Shown here: piece by piece, positions 10,149 to 21,249 of the stretch
Layout: every line of letters starts with the position of its first letter
Numbering within the stretch: the first letter of the stretch is position 1
Source: Corynespora cassiicola
Taxonomy: Eukaryota > Ascomycota > Dothideomycetes > Pleosporales > Corynesporascaceae
Length of the DNA: 64,000 nucleotides
Assembly: GCA_022059125.1 (NCBI GenBank)
Contig: JAEUWY010000023.1
Coordinates: 1,488,001-1,552,000, forward strand
Direction: 5' to 3'
Translations under genes and position numbers: made by a program
The notes under the pieces: generated by a model
What the model was told of the DNA's origin: nothing
The model's database searches: none
The model's input: the letters and a program-made list of their open reading frames with translations, nothing else

Positions 10149-11269
10149 ATGGCAGTAGCTCAGGCAAGTACCCCCTACACCGGGCTCACGCCTGATTCTT
10201 GCTCACTTGCACTGACCAGTCACAGAACCAGGTTCACGTTCGCGGCATGGAGCAGGCTGTCACTACCGGCGGAGGTGGTCGCTTTACTTCTGCCAATCCA
10301 TCGGACAAACTCAGTCCCGCTTCAGGTGATGAGTACAGTCTGGGATCGACGGTGGCCACAAAGTCCCCTACTTCTGCTGGTTCTTCCGACTCTTCAAACG
10401 GAACAATCGGCCCCGTGGTAAGCTTGGACGGTGCCAATGACCCATTCATCATTGACCATTTTTGCTCACAGAACCCTCAGTGCTCGCCACTCAAGTCCAT
10501 TCATGGATACTCGATGGGATCTCCTGTCAAGGGACGCGCCGGCCAAGGCAGGCTCACTTCTCCCCAGATCTCACGCCAGTCCGGTTGTATCCCTTCGCAG
10601 ACTACCCGTCTCCCGGGAATTGGCCCCCCTCAGGCTACGCCTCAGTCGAGCTATGCCTCACCCCAGGGTACTGCTCCTATTTTGGCTCGCAAGTACTCCA
10701 ACGCCGGAAGCACCCGTGGCGGTGTGATGCTTCAGCCTACGTTTGCCTCCGATGGCCCTGTTCCCCAGACCATGTTCGCCGTTCCTGAGGAGGCTGCTGT
10801 CCAAGAGTTCGCCTTTCGTCGCGGGCAGCAGGACCGTGGTAACCCTCGTGATCGCGTCCCGCACAATCCGTTCGCGAGCCACTTCGACAAAGTCTGGGTC
10901 AGGTACTACCTCGATGGCAAGAATTCGACTCTCGAGAACAAGAAACCTCTTTCCGTCTCGTCCTCCCCTACTGGAGCCAACTTCAATTGGGCTCCCTTAA
11001 TCAACCCCTATACCCAGGACGCCGAGCACCCAAAGGGCTCATTTGACGAGGAGTATTCCCGTGGTCTGTGCGAGTCTGCTCTCAAGGGTATGGCTCATCA
11101 GATCTCTCTTGTCTGCAAGCGCGGCAAGGAGTGGGACAGGTATGTCTGCGAGATCCCTTCTCCGGTTGCACAGGCTTTGCAGCACTTTCCCGAGTTGTTG
11201 GCCCGCTACAGGAGCCTCCAGCGTGACGCCCGCGAGGCACTTGGTGGAGGCCGCCCTTATGGCTACTGA
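10149..11269 (+). CDS. Unrecognised, mostly disordered protein (GC-AG first intron)
   Basis: I do not recognise this gene. The best model has exons 10149-10163, 10226-10417 and 10472-11269, giving 334 residues. The first intron (10164-10225, 62 nt) begins GCAAGT after CAG and ends TCACAG, so it is a GC-AG intron. The second (10418-10471, GTAAGC...CTCACAG) is 54 nt and open in frame, so an unspliced reading would add 18 residues. The N-terminal two thirds are low-complexity Ser/Pro/Gln/Gly (for example TPQSSYASPQGTAP). The last 130 residues look folded (HNPFASHFDKVWVRYYLDGK and EYSRGLCESALKGMAHQISL) and end in GGGRPYGY. There is no signal peptide and no clear catalytic motif. Codon use is strongly coding-like, rich in C-ending codons. 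Confidence 0.7.
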
Positions 11270-12159
11270 GATCTTCTGACTATCTAGCCTATTGTCATGT
11301 TGCGGCAGTACTTCCTCAGGGCTAGCTGGTCGGCCGGTCGGCTATCAAGATGGGTGGTCGGACAATGAAAGGACCCAAACGTTGTCGGTGTTCTTATGGT
11401 GTTCCTTTGGTATGGCCTACTGGAGTTTGTGGAAAGAAGATGGCATTCATTGGCGTCATGCTCTCCCGCTCTTGCGGGCTGATACAATCTTCGAAACATG
11501 TGGCGGCGTATGTACGATGACAGGACGAACACTGTACAATAGATCGATTACACCAAGAATGAACACCGACGACGACTGTTTACCTGCATTTACATTTGTG
11601 GGGTTATTATGCTTGCCCAGTGACTGGCGAGAGCAGTGCCTCTGAAGCACAATCGAGACTGGGAACGGTCAGCTAAGTTTAGGTGTTAATCTACACCAGG
11701 GTGTGACAGGGAGGTTGGATCAGCCATTGAGGCTCGACACTACCGTCATCACATTATGCGCCCCACAGACCAAAGAAAATTACTCTTAGATGTCCTGATG
11801 TCATCCAACCCCATTCTCCACACGTCAGACCCACATAGTCACCCACATGTACCACGACGCTTTAAACACTCGGCTTTTTCCGACCACAAAATAGCCATCA
11901 CAGTCCCGCCATGATCGGGGTCGTGATAACATTCTTCTTTTAATATTTGCACATGGTATTGTACATGTGGGTCGGTGGGAGGACCGAGTCTCGTCCCGTC
12001 CCAAAAACGCCGAAATGCAATGCAAACAAATGCATTTCTATATGCAGCTCCGCCACGCACCCATGGTATCGACTGCTCTTGATGGTATCTTCCAGCAAGC
12101 ACCTAGCACAGGGAAGTGTAGGAAGCCGAAAACATTGCGGAATTGGATGCACGCCGCGC
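11270..12159. other. Intergenic (convergent 3' ends)
   Basis: 890 bp between two genes whose 3' ends face each other. No gene is supported; the short frames seen here lack any domain or codon signal. Confidence 0.5.
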
Positions 12160-12631
12160 TTATTTGCCCTTGGGGTTGTCGTACTGCTGCTCATAAAACT
12201 TCTTGGGCCACACCGGCTACCCACAAACATTAGCATGCGTCCTCACCCAGAATAAAGAACCCCTCTATCTGCAGGGACCGCCTGGGAAGCATACCTGTGA
12301 CTGCTGGTCCGAAATGTTCTGCTTGAAGTGCTCGGAATCGGGGCCCTTGCTCGCGCCCATCTGTCCTGACTCCACGTTCGCCGAGTCTCCTAAGATTGTT
12401 AGAAACCACCTCAAGACTTGCTCTCATCGGTAAAAGTGACAGACCTCGTGGTGTGGCGGCTCCGGGCGTGTGGGTGGGCGATGCGCCTCCGGCGGAGAAG
12501 CGGTCCTCAATGTTCTGCGTCTCGCGTGTCTTGTAAGGGTTCGGGAACCAGTACTGGCGCATGACCAAGTAGTAGGAGAAGCCAACGGCGCCGCCGGCCA
12601 TGAAGATCTTTGGGATTGTGAGGGGGCTCAT
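12160..12631 (-). CDS. Small single-helix membrane protein, unrecognised
   Basis: A 112-residue protein assembled from exons 12631-12445, 12389-12295 and 12216-12160, with introns of 55 nt (GTCTGT...CTTAG) and 78 nt (GTATGC...GGGTAG). The phases fit exactly. The N-terminus has one hydrophobic helix (residues 5-27, TIPKIFMAGGAVGFSYYLVM) followed by RQYWFPNPYKTRETQNIEDR. The rest is polar and ends PVWPKKFYEQQYDNPKGK. A short helix directly after the start followed by basic and aromatic residues is common in small mitochondrial inner-membrane or ER tail proteins, but I cannot name a family. The middle and last exons are too short to stand out without splicing. The start at 12631 is chosen over upstream in-frame methionines because the extension is GC-poor leader-like sequence. 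Confidence 0.7.
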
Positions 12632-13234
12632 TGTGAGTGGGTAGTCGGGAGGTTTGCGGAGGTTAGGTGGTGGTGGTAGTGGTGGTTCGATGGGAAAGCT
12701 TGAGCTTTTTGCGCGGGATTGCTGGGGAGGAAAGGAATTGGAGAGGTAGCGGGGGGTGCGCTCCGATGGAGGTACGTCTACGGCGCGGAGGTATGGCTTA
12801 TGATGTCTGGATTCAACGTCCAATAGTGTGAGAGCGAGGCGCTTTGAGCTTCGTTGCCAAATGTTCGCGTCATTGTGACCGTGGTTTGGGAAAAGCTCGG
12901 TGGTCCGCTACTGTGGCTCAGTCGGCACCCGCTTGGGTTTAGCATGTGGCTTGAAAAAAGCTTATGTCAGCCCTAATATGTGGCGCACATCCGCCCGTGG
13001 TTTGCCAGACCTCCTGGAATAGCAAGTGGACACGCTGCGAGATTACGGCCGGCCTTTTTCTTTTGACTCTCGCTCATCGCCTCTGTGCGCTTCCTAGACT
13101 GCGTCGCGCACGCTGGAAGACGAGGCTCACTCACCCCAAGTCGCTCTTTGAAACCCGCTGGATGGTTGTGAGAGGGGAACAACGCTGGGGCGCGATTCAC
13201 GATAGGGGCGCCAACACTCGATTAAAACGATACC
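12632..13234. promoter_or_regulatory. Divergent promoter
   Basis: 603 bp between two divergently transcribed genes. No further gene is supported and no repeat is obvious. Confidence 0.5.
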
Positions 13235-14588
13235 ATGTCGGACGGTGATCCTGCTGTCGAGCCAGAGCTCGACTCCTTCAGTCGCGTGCTGCCGCTGCCG
13301 TACCGGGTTGCTCTTATAATTGTTATGGGTATGAGTGTTGCTTGCGGTGCATTCGCGCAAATTACTTTGGCTAATGCGATCATATAGGCATATGGGCATG
13401 GGGTCTCAACCTCCACTACCTTTCCCTGATCAAGATCGATGTACCCAGTTTGATCCGCTATCCTGGACGCTCCTCGCCGCACCATCCTCCCCATCATCTA
13501 TCCTGCTACCGCGTTGCGACCTTCCTCTCCATCCCGCTCGCCCTCTCGCTGCTCCTCTTCTGGGCCATTACACGTGGTAATCCACAGGACATTGCAGGCT
13601 GGGAAATCCTCCCCAACTTGTACCTCTTGGTTCTAGTGATTGGATTCGTCGCACCAATTCCCTTCGTCAGCCGCAATGGGCGTTCCCGCACGCTTGCGAC
13701 GCTGAAGCGCATCTCAATCGGCGGCATCGCCGAGGCCCAGGATGGCAAATTTGGAGACATCTTGCTCGCTGATGCGCTCACCAGCTACGCCAAAGTTCTC
13801 GGAGATTTGTTCATTTCGCTATGCATGTTCTTTTCTTCCAAGCACAGCTCCACTGGACCCCCAAACCGCAGTTGTGGAGGCGCCTTTTGGGTCCCGTTCA
13901 TCATCTCGATCCCTTCGCTTATACGGCTTCGACAGTGTCTTATCGAATATCGACGAGTACAGCGGGCAAATAGACAAACTGGTCAAATTAGCCCTGCTAC
14001 GGGATGGGGAGGAGTCCATTTGGCCAACGCTCTGAAGTACTCGACTGCTTTCCCCGTCATCATCTTGAGTGCCCTACAGCGATCGCCGGAGCCATCCAAG
14101 TATGGAATGTCAGAAGTGACTCTTTTCCGTCTATGGCTTCTCGCCGTTGTTGTCAACTCCGGCTACTCCTTCTTTTGGGATGTTGCACGGGATTGGGATC
14201 TGACACTGTTTTCTAGCAGCAGAGAGCGCAACAACCCTGAGCATCCTTGGGGATTGAGGAGGCATAGGTGGTTCCACGCTAAGGAATTTTATTATGCTGC
14301 CATTGTGGTTGATGGCATGCTCCGGTGCACATGGAGTATCAAGCTTTCACCACACCTGGATCATTTCAACGATCTAGAGGGCGGCATCTTTGTCATGGAA
14401 GCACTTGAAGTGATACGACGATGGATGTGGATTTTCTTTCGTGTAGAATGCGAGTGGGGTAAGTTCCGCCCCGCTGTCATATTCCCCTCGTTCCCGGCTA
14501 ACACCTCACAGTTCGCAACCATCGCGGCCCCGCTCCTGATGACATTCTACTTGGCGACATTTCGAACAAGTACGATGAAGACGACTAG
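13235..14588 (+). CDS. ERD1: ERD1-like EXS-domain membrane protein
   Basis: Multi-spanning EXS-domain protein of the Erd1 group. Yeast Erd1 is a Golgi protein needed for retention of lumenal ER proteins and Golgi glycosyltransferases and linked to phosphate recycling from the Golgi. Exons 13235-13328, 13388-14458 and 14512-14588 (introns 59 and 53 nt) give 413 residues. Several hydrophobic helices are visible (for example LSIPLALSLLLFWAI and LPNLYLLVLVIGFVAPIPFV). EXS hallmarks in order: SYFW-like SGYSFFWDVARDWDLTLF, the GLRRHRWFHAKEFYYAAIVV helix with DGMLRCTW, and GIFVMEALEVIRRWMWIFFR followed across the last splice by VECEWVRNHRG. The C-terminal YDEDD tail is acidic. It lacks the SPX domain of XPR1/SYG1, which is why I choose ERD1. 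Confidence 0.85.
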
Positions 14589-16433
14589 ATCATTGGAACC
14601 AGAGTTTAGCTTCACTGGCGTACAAGTATAGATTATACGGACATGGGCATTTTGGCGGCGCATCTGAGCGAGTTTTTGTAAAACTTTTTGTACCATTATG
14701 ATGGCGCTCTGCTTTCGATTCTGGACCTGGGATTTTAACATGAACTTTTTTTTGTTTTCTCTTGGTTCTTCATTGATTTAGATACCCCATCTGAGATAGG
14801 GACAATGGCATGGAACAGACGAATCTTTCGCGTAGCCTGGGGTGAAAGTCCCTTCGAGAACATTATGAATCTCTCAATTCATTTGAATTGAAAGTCCGAA
14901 ATATGTCTTCCATTCTTATTACGGCGTTCAGGCAACGGCATATGGATAGGAACAACAGCAGGAAACGCATGAGCGAGACGAAGCTGTAGGGCAGTGAATC
15001 CACCTGGTAGGCTTCAATATGAAGTTCAACAATTTCGCGACACAGGAAGCTCGGCATCTTGGGCGCCGGATTGGTGATGAAAATGTTTCATACGGGAACT
15101 TTGGCTTGCTGTTGACTTAAGGTGCTGTGCTTTGGTGAAGCAACCTTGTGGAGAGCACTGTGAAGATGTTTTGTAGAGAAATCTGATTGTTTTCTTCCAG
15201 GAAGATGGCAGGGAGGGCATGTAAAGAGCGTTGGCTCGTGGGGAAAGCGTGATGGTTGGTCTAAAAAGAGTATGTTTTTAGAATGGTTGCTTCACCGACA
15301 ACTTTGGTACTCTGGCAATGGATATTCGGCTTCTCCTAATTACATGCCATCTCAAGTGAATTTGCCTGTTATTACATGTTTTGTGTCAGAAACTAGATAG
15401 TACTTGCAATCTGGCTCCTGCATTCAAAAATAGCCGGTGAGCTCACAAACGGTCAGAAATGGTAGACTTTTCAAAGAGTTGCCGGTAGGCAAACGCTAGG
15501 ATATTCAATATTCCAAGCACTAGAAGCGTCTTCCATGCAAAATCTGGCCCAATTTACCTTAGAGGTCCCTGGGCCTCAATGTCTAGATCCTCTGTTTCGG
15601 GTTGTGTGAGATCTAGTAGTGATGAGTTGCTTCGATGAGAGTATGGCCGATCACTTGAAACTATAACATGATGGTCTCCTGGATCGTTTTCATTGTGACT
15701 CATAAGACGATTACCGGCAAAGATGGAGTAGTTTCTGTGATTTTGATGACAAATGGCTTCAAGGTGTGGGTCTGTATGAGAATGACTATTCAGCCCTTTT
15801 GGAAGCATTGTACCTGTGGTGCGAATTCTGGAGTAATCACAGTTTTTGAACTATCTCTAGATCTCGTTAGTGCTGTCAGAAATCCGATTTGTACGATCGG
15901 AAAGGGATCTAGGGATCGGCGGATTAAGTAAGTCGCAACGGGTCTTTAGTGAAACTTGAGTTCCTTCTCACCATGGTGTATGTGTGTGGGAATTTGAAGG
16001 GAAAAAAAACTTACGGATCAAGCCAAGTTGTCTCCTTGAATATGTCTGGCGAATAAGCAAATCATTCACGTATTGCTATGCTGCATGTAAACATCTCTTG
16101 GCAAGGCTACCTATGCGTTTGTGATTCAGAGACTGCTAGCTGAAGACGAAGTCGGAGATATTGCGAAAGATGGTTAAGAGTACTATCAAAGTAAACAAGA
16201 AGGGTATTTAATCGAGTACTATGGTTGTAGTCTTCCATGGGCGAGTTATTAGGGCATATTAACATGGCGTATAATGGAGTAACTGCTGCGAAATGGTTAG
16301 GTAGAGGAAGCATCGTACACTATATGATGGTCTAAATGTGTTGAAGTCAAAGGTACCCAGGTAAGATTCAACATCGATACTCGACAATACAATCAAGCAA
16401 TATGTAGTCCGTAAAATTCTGATGTAAAAATAT
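14589..16433. other. Gene-poor, AT-richer interval
   Basis: 1845 bp between the ERD1-like gene and the GNAT gene. The only coding-like signal is the possible minus-strand relic at 15452-15808, listed separately. The rest shows short, non-convincing frames. Confidence 0.5.
15452..15808 (-). pseudogene. Possible relic of a small membrane-anchored protein gene
   Basis: On the minus strand an acidic, polar N-terminal frame (MSHNENDPGDHH... to ...EAQGPLR, or longer from 15808) meets a TAA at 15554-15556. The same frame continues immediately with a clear hydrophobic helix (WKTLLVLGILNILAFAYRQL) and ends at a TGA near 15452. A polar tail followed by one helix resembles the N-terminus of fungal UstYa/DUF3328-type proteins, but I see no HxxHC motifs downstream, so that name is not claimed. 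It could be a decayed gene or part of a gene with an unusual splice; both blocks could also be chance. Confidence 0.3.
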
Positions 16434-17261
16434 CTACTCGTGTTGATATATACCCGCTCGTAGAACTTCTTTGTTCACGGGCTCCCATTTCATTTCATGC
16501 CAGATCATGTCGGATTCTTTACCCCATTTCCATTCGCCATATTTAACAAATCCAGATTTTCGATAGACCTTCTCTCCTGCTTGGGTTGAATTAAGTAAGA
16601 CTGGGAGTTGCTCTCTTCTTGCCAAATTCAAACCCCAGTTTACGAGCGCTGTACCGACCCCCTGGCGTTGATGTTCAGGTGAGACGGCCAGCTCACACAA
16701 GAACCAATGTTCATCTGGTTCTTCGGAATCTTCCATGCCGTCTTGCGACTCACAAGCACTGTAAAATTTCTCCCATCGTTTGCGATCGTTGATTGGATTG
16801 GTGCGACTGCGGATTTTCTCAACGACGTCCATGTTGAGAATATGTTGCTTGAGTCTTTTCCCCAGGGGCAGCGTCGGCAGGGAATCGCACAAGCCCATGG
16901 ATTTCATGTGCCTCCTAGCCTTTTTCTTTTCCATTGCAGTCTCCCGTGACCATACTGCGTATCCTGCGATTGACTTTTTAGGCTCCGTTTCCAAATGTTC
17001 TTTCCGGCATGCTTCTGGGATCGGGATTTCGGCTACAATAACACGACAAAATGGATGGCACATATTGCTTTCGATATCCGACTGATATATTCGACGATAT
17101 GCATCCATGTTTGTCTTGCGGCTCGGATAGACGAATTCATCGAAAGGATCGTTGAGAAAGGCAGAGGCAGCAATCGAAGCTAATTTACCAGCTTCACACG
17201 GAAGCGCATAGCGCAACTGAACGTTCATCATCACTGCCGTTGGAAATTGAGATTTCAACAT
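16434..17261 (-). CDS. GNAT-family N-acetyltransferase
   Basis: Acetyl-CoA-dependent acetyltransferase of the GNAT superfamily, 275 residues in one exon. The N-terminal half carries the substrate side (RYALPCEAGKLASIAASAF, then an insertion rich in basic residues, EKKKARRHMKS). The C-terminal half contains the acetyl-CoA binding core: LCELAVSPEHQRQGVGTALV (motif A with the Q-R-Q-G-V-G-T-A pyrophosphate loop), followed by AGEKVYRKSGFVKYGEW (motif B). No targeting signal is seen, so it is probably cytosolic. The acceptor substrate cannot be inferred. An internal ATG about ten codons in (17231) is a possible alternative start. It stands alone in the AT-richer, gene-poor part of the window. Confidence 0.85.
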   Translation of the reverse strand: MLKSQFPTAVMMNVQLRYALPCEAGKLASIAASAFLNDPFDEFVYPSRKTNMDAYRRIYQSDIESNMCHPFCRVIVAEIPIPEACRKEHLETEPKKSIAGYAVWSRETAMEKKKARRHMKSMGLCDSLPTLPLGKRLKQHILNMDVVEKIRSRTNPINDRKRWEKFYSACESQDGMEDSEEPDEHWFLCELAVSPEHQRQGVGTALVNWGLNLARREQLPVLLNSTQAGEKVYRKSGFVKYGEWKWGKESDMIWHEMKWEPVNKEVLRAGIYQHE

Positions 17262-19406
17262 GATTGAAAAAGAGCGAAGTAGAAAGTGATAGCAGTTTGA
17301 AGGAATTGGAGGGTGTGCTTCCTACACCAGGGGCTTTATATATGTTGCCACTCATGCCAGTAGTGGCATACAATATGATCTGAAGCGCCACCCGGGTCAT
17401 AAAGTTTATGTCTGTGCAATAATCTTCGAGTCACGCATAGAAACGTGAATCATATTTAGCTGATTTGAGAGCAGTGGATTGAAGCACGGACATGGAGCCC
17501 TTGCACCGATTAACTTGAAAAACGTTACACCGTAGGAATGATTCCGAGGCATCGATTAGAAAGGAATCTCGAAGCGCTGCAGAGTTCGTGAGAAGGTTGT
17601 GGCCTGGACGAGCCGAGACACAGCCACAGCTCAACTGGTGGGCGCTTGAGCCTTCCGTTTCGGGAAAGGCCGCCGGTCTCATGTAGTAGTAGTGCAATGA
17701 CTCAGAACCTACCTAAGTATATCCATGCAACTAGCACAGCACATCTTGAGGACTCCAACATCATCGTATCTATTGCATATCCTTTTCAGCTGTAGTCCAG
17801 GTCGTAATTGTCGTGGCAGTGTTGTTCCCCTGTTTCTTAATTGGTTGTTGTTAGATGAATGCTACAGCCAGGTCCCATCACTAACAGTGGCTTTCTTTTG
17901 TATACGGGCAGAGACCCTTAATAAAGAAAAAACACAAAATATACCTAGTCCAAGTAACCCAAAAATATGCCAAAGACTCTTCTTTTTATAAGGATACTGT
18001 GTATTTGTGCGGTTTAGCTAGGAAGCTTTTAATATAGCCAAGCGTAAAACAAGCATTATAACCAAAATAACTAAATCCAAAGTGCTTTGTAACTCCTTCG
18101 AAGTTATTCTCATATGTCGAGCAGGCTTTTAGTTTGTTTTTACTTTAGAGTTTGCACATATATACGCTGCTCCACTAAGCCTTCTGGCTTAAGATTTGTA
18201 AGATCCAGTAGGAAGTACTGGAGTATGTTAAACATAAGTTTTAAGAACTCTAATCTCTAGATGATGTAAAAAAAAAATTCAAATGCTAGATATCTTGTTC
18301 TAATTCCTGACTTGTCTTGGAGTCTTATGTTCTTGAAACCGAGCACGAGTACATTAGAATATATATGTGGAAAGCGCTCCAGTCTATGTGATGAGGTAAA
18401 ATTGTTGCCTTTGCATGATCTGAGGCATTTTTAGTGAGTATCTTATAAAAGAACTTAATACTTCGCGGATTGCTCGTGAAACTGGAAACAGAATGCAGAT
18501 CTATTTGCCAACTAATCGATCGGCACGTTATTTGTCACCTTACAAGACTTATTTTAACGCACAGGATCGATACAACCTTCTTATACATTTGTAAGGTCTC
18601 TTTTTTCACCGTAGTGGTCTTTTCTGCTGAAATCTTGCAGAAACAAAATGCAGCTATCTCGCCTTCACGATTCTGAGTCTACTCACCAGCTTTGTATATC
18701 CTCGTGGTTGTTAATTAAACACTTTAAAAGCAGTTGTCACTGGGTTACGCATAAATCACCTGCATACTTGGCTGACCTTTTGTCATCGTCGCACTAGCCT
18801 ACTAATATCCCCATCTGAACTGCCGAATTGATTTGCATTCTAGAGGGTTTGGAAATTAAACAGGTAAAATATAATATTTATTGAGTGATACATTGTTATA
18901 CATGGACACTGGCGAAACGAGGTGTGATAAGGATATTGATATGTGCCAAAATTAGCAAAAACAACTGTGGTATTTTGAGTTTTCCTTGCTGGCATGATTG
19001 CTGCTACATTCCTCCCCACATTTCGCCTTGGAGTTTTAGAGTCTAAACTGGCCGCACATGTTTCGTTGAAAATTTTGCGGGGTAAGCCAGGGTAAGCCGG
19101 GGTTCCTTTATATTAGGAGGCTTTCAGGCTGCATGCACATAGAGCCTCATATGCCCTTGTCTTGGTTCCCCTCCCCCGCTCTGAGTGACATCAAATCAAA
19201 AAGCGCAACCTTTATCATCATTTCAAATGATTCTGGGCCCGGCGGGCCGTGTCAGTAACATGATAGGTTACGGAACCTTGAAAGAAAAATAACATGGGCA
19301 ACGGAATGCGGGGCTATAAGGGGCTTGAAGTTAGTTTCTGTCGCTTCTCAAGTCGCTCGATTGTCACAAAAGCAAAAGGAAAAATCTTGATACAAGAAAA
19401 AAGAGG
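17262..19406. other. AT-rich gene-free interval
   Basis: 2145 bp with no supported gene. From about 17,880 to 18,950 it is visibly AT-rich with many short A/T runs and dense stop codons in all frames. That is compatible with old, mutated repeat DNA, but no repeat ends or transposase remnants could be identified. Confidence 0.5.
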
Positions 19407-20154
19407 ATGAAGTTCGCAGCGTTGCTCACGAGTCTGGCCATTGCTGGCTCAGCACTTGCACAATCAACACCTCCGGGGTTTTCCCCAGCCGTTAACTCGA
19501 CTTTGGATGTGTACTACGGTACGACTTACATCACGCCGGGATTATTGGTCAAAAAGTCAAGTGAGTAGCCACAGAAAGAAAACTAAAGTAGGAAAGGCCT
19601 GTTCATTAGGAAAATAGGCACTGCGAGAGCGCCTACAATTGGCGTGACAGGCACGACACTTACAGGAACATATCTTCTCGCCATGATTGGTAAGTAGGCT
19701 CAGTCGTAAATAATGCAAGACTAGCTGACACAAGGATCGTAGATATTGACGTGTACGTATTTTCGTCAACTTTTGGCTTACTCTCTCCGTTCTCCACCTT
19801 GGAATAACAACCCGTAGCCTTCAAAACGGACGCCGCACCACCGTCCTACACGCCCTCCTCCAAGACTATAAGCCCTCGGGCCAAACTCAAAACGGGACCA
19901 ATATCCTTACAACACGAGCGACTGGTCCATCCTCCTACTTCGGCCCCGCACCACCCGCTGAGACCCCGCCGAAGCCGCACAACTACGTATTTGTTCTGCA
20001 TGAACAGCCCGCGAGCTTCAAAGTACCCAGCGCTCACCAGCAGGCTGTTTCCAGCCGCTTTGGAATTGACTGGCCCAAGTTCATCACTGATGCTGGGCTC
20101 AGTGCACCGTTATACGCAAACTATATTCAGGTGCAGAGTGGAGATAATTCTTAA
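19407..20154 (+). CDS. Secreted phosphatidylethanolamine-binding-like protein
   Basis: Secreted member of the PEBP family (lipid- or small-ligand-binding fold also seen in Tfs1/carboxypeptidase Y inhibitors). Four exons: 19407-19560, 19618-19689, 19743-19752 and 19818-20154, giving 190 residues; introns are 57, 53 and 65 nt. The signal peptide is clear (MKFAALLTSLAIAGSALA, then QSTPPGFSP). The fold markers are TYLLAMIDIDV, the counterpart of the M-x-D-P-D strand, and YFGPAPPAETPPKPHNYVFV, the P-P-x-x-x-x-H-x-Y loop. The third exon is only 10 nt (AT ATT GAC GT) and encodes the conserved IDV, so skipping it would destroy the ligand site. The family role in fungi is unclear. A second small secreted protein gene follows about 1.1 kb downstream. 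Confidence 0.8.
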
Positions 20155-21249
20155 ATTGGTAAAAAGCGCCTGAGATGATATGATGTTGAAGCAAGTGTTT
20201 GAAAGAGTGCCGGATACATTTGAGTACATATGTGTAGATAGGAGCAACCTTTAACTTAAATGTTTTGTGACCACACACGACTGATCTTGGTAGATGCTTC
20301 GTCCTTATGATATATGATTTTTAGCCTTTATAATTTTTTTTAGCTCAGGTTGGTCCTTGTTCTAGCCAACAATGCTGCGTAAAAGAATATAGCAAGAGCT
20401 AATTATGAGATATTTCGATTGAAGTTCATGTCTGATCTGATGGCAGAGCTCCTTAAGTTCAGTTGGCGTTAAGTTCCGTCTACAATATCCATCTTGTGGA
20501 CTACGCGCATCCGGGAATCGGCTTAGAGATCGACAGATGGCCACGTTCGCTGAAGAGCTGCATTTATTAAATGCAGCGCGCAAAGCACTATAGAACAGTG
20601 ATCAACAGGTCCTACATCCTCACCGATATCAGCCTGATCCAAGTAATATTGGTCATATTAGAAACTGGGCTAAATAATATACCAACATCAGGCAATTTGT
20701 TTCGAGAAGCTCGCAGCACCATTATGGATTCGTGTGATCTCTTTGCATTTGGTCGCAAATGAAGCATTGCGCGTTTTGTTTACACTTGTGATGCAAACAG
20801 TCTGTCAATAAGCGGGTGATATACCTCCACACCACCGGAGACCGTCGGAGCGTAGCCGCGAAAAAAGCAACATTGACGAACAGCTACTACCGTACAAAAC
20901 TTTTATCATGATTTCCCATACAGTTCATGAGCGAGCGGCACCTTTATATTCTACATGACCCCAGCTTCACATAAAATGGTTCGTGGTCCCGCCCCAATAT
21001 ATTTGTGCCATTTCCATATAGTAATGTCTGAAGTTTAATATAGTAGATAAACAATGTAGATGTGGCGATTCCTGAGTTCTGCCGAGCATGCGGAAATATT
21101 GAAGCTACAACAGAAAACGCTTGAAGGGAGTTATGATCGGAATGAGAGACCAGATTGATACAAATAGGTCGAGAAGCCGGATCTGAGGTGTTTTCATCTC
21201 TAAGGACTCGGCATAAACAAGAACAACTCCCGTTGCGAAAGTGATCGAA
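20155..21249. other. AT-rich intergenic
   Basis: 1095 bp with no supported gene. AT-rich runs occur near 20320-20350 and 21000-21060. Confidence 0.5.

Noticed and set aside
17880..18950. AT-rich stretch as a RIP-mutated transposon
   Set aside because: AT-richness and stop density fit, but I found no terminal repeats, target duplications or transposase fragments, so it is described only as AT-rich.
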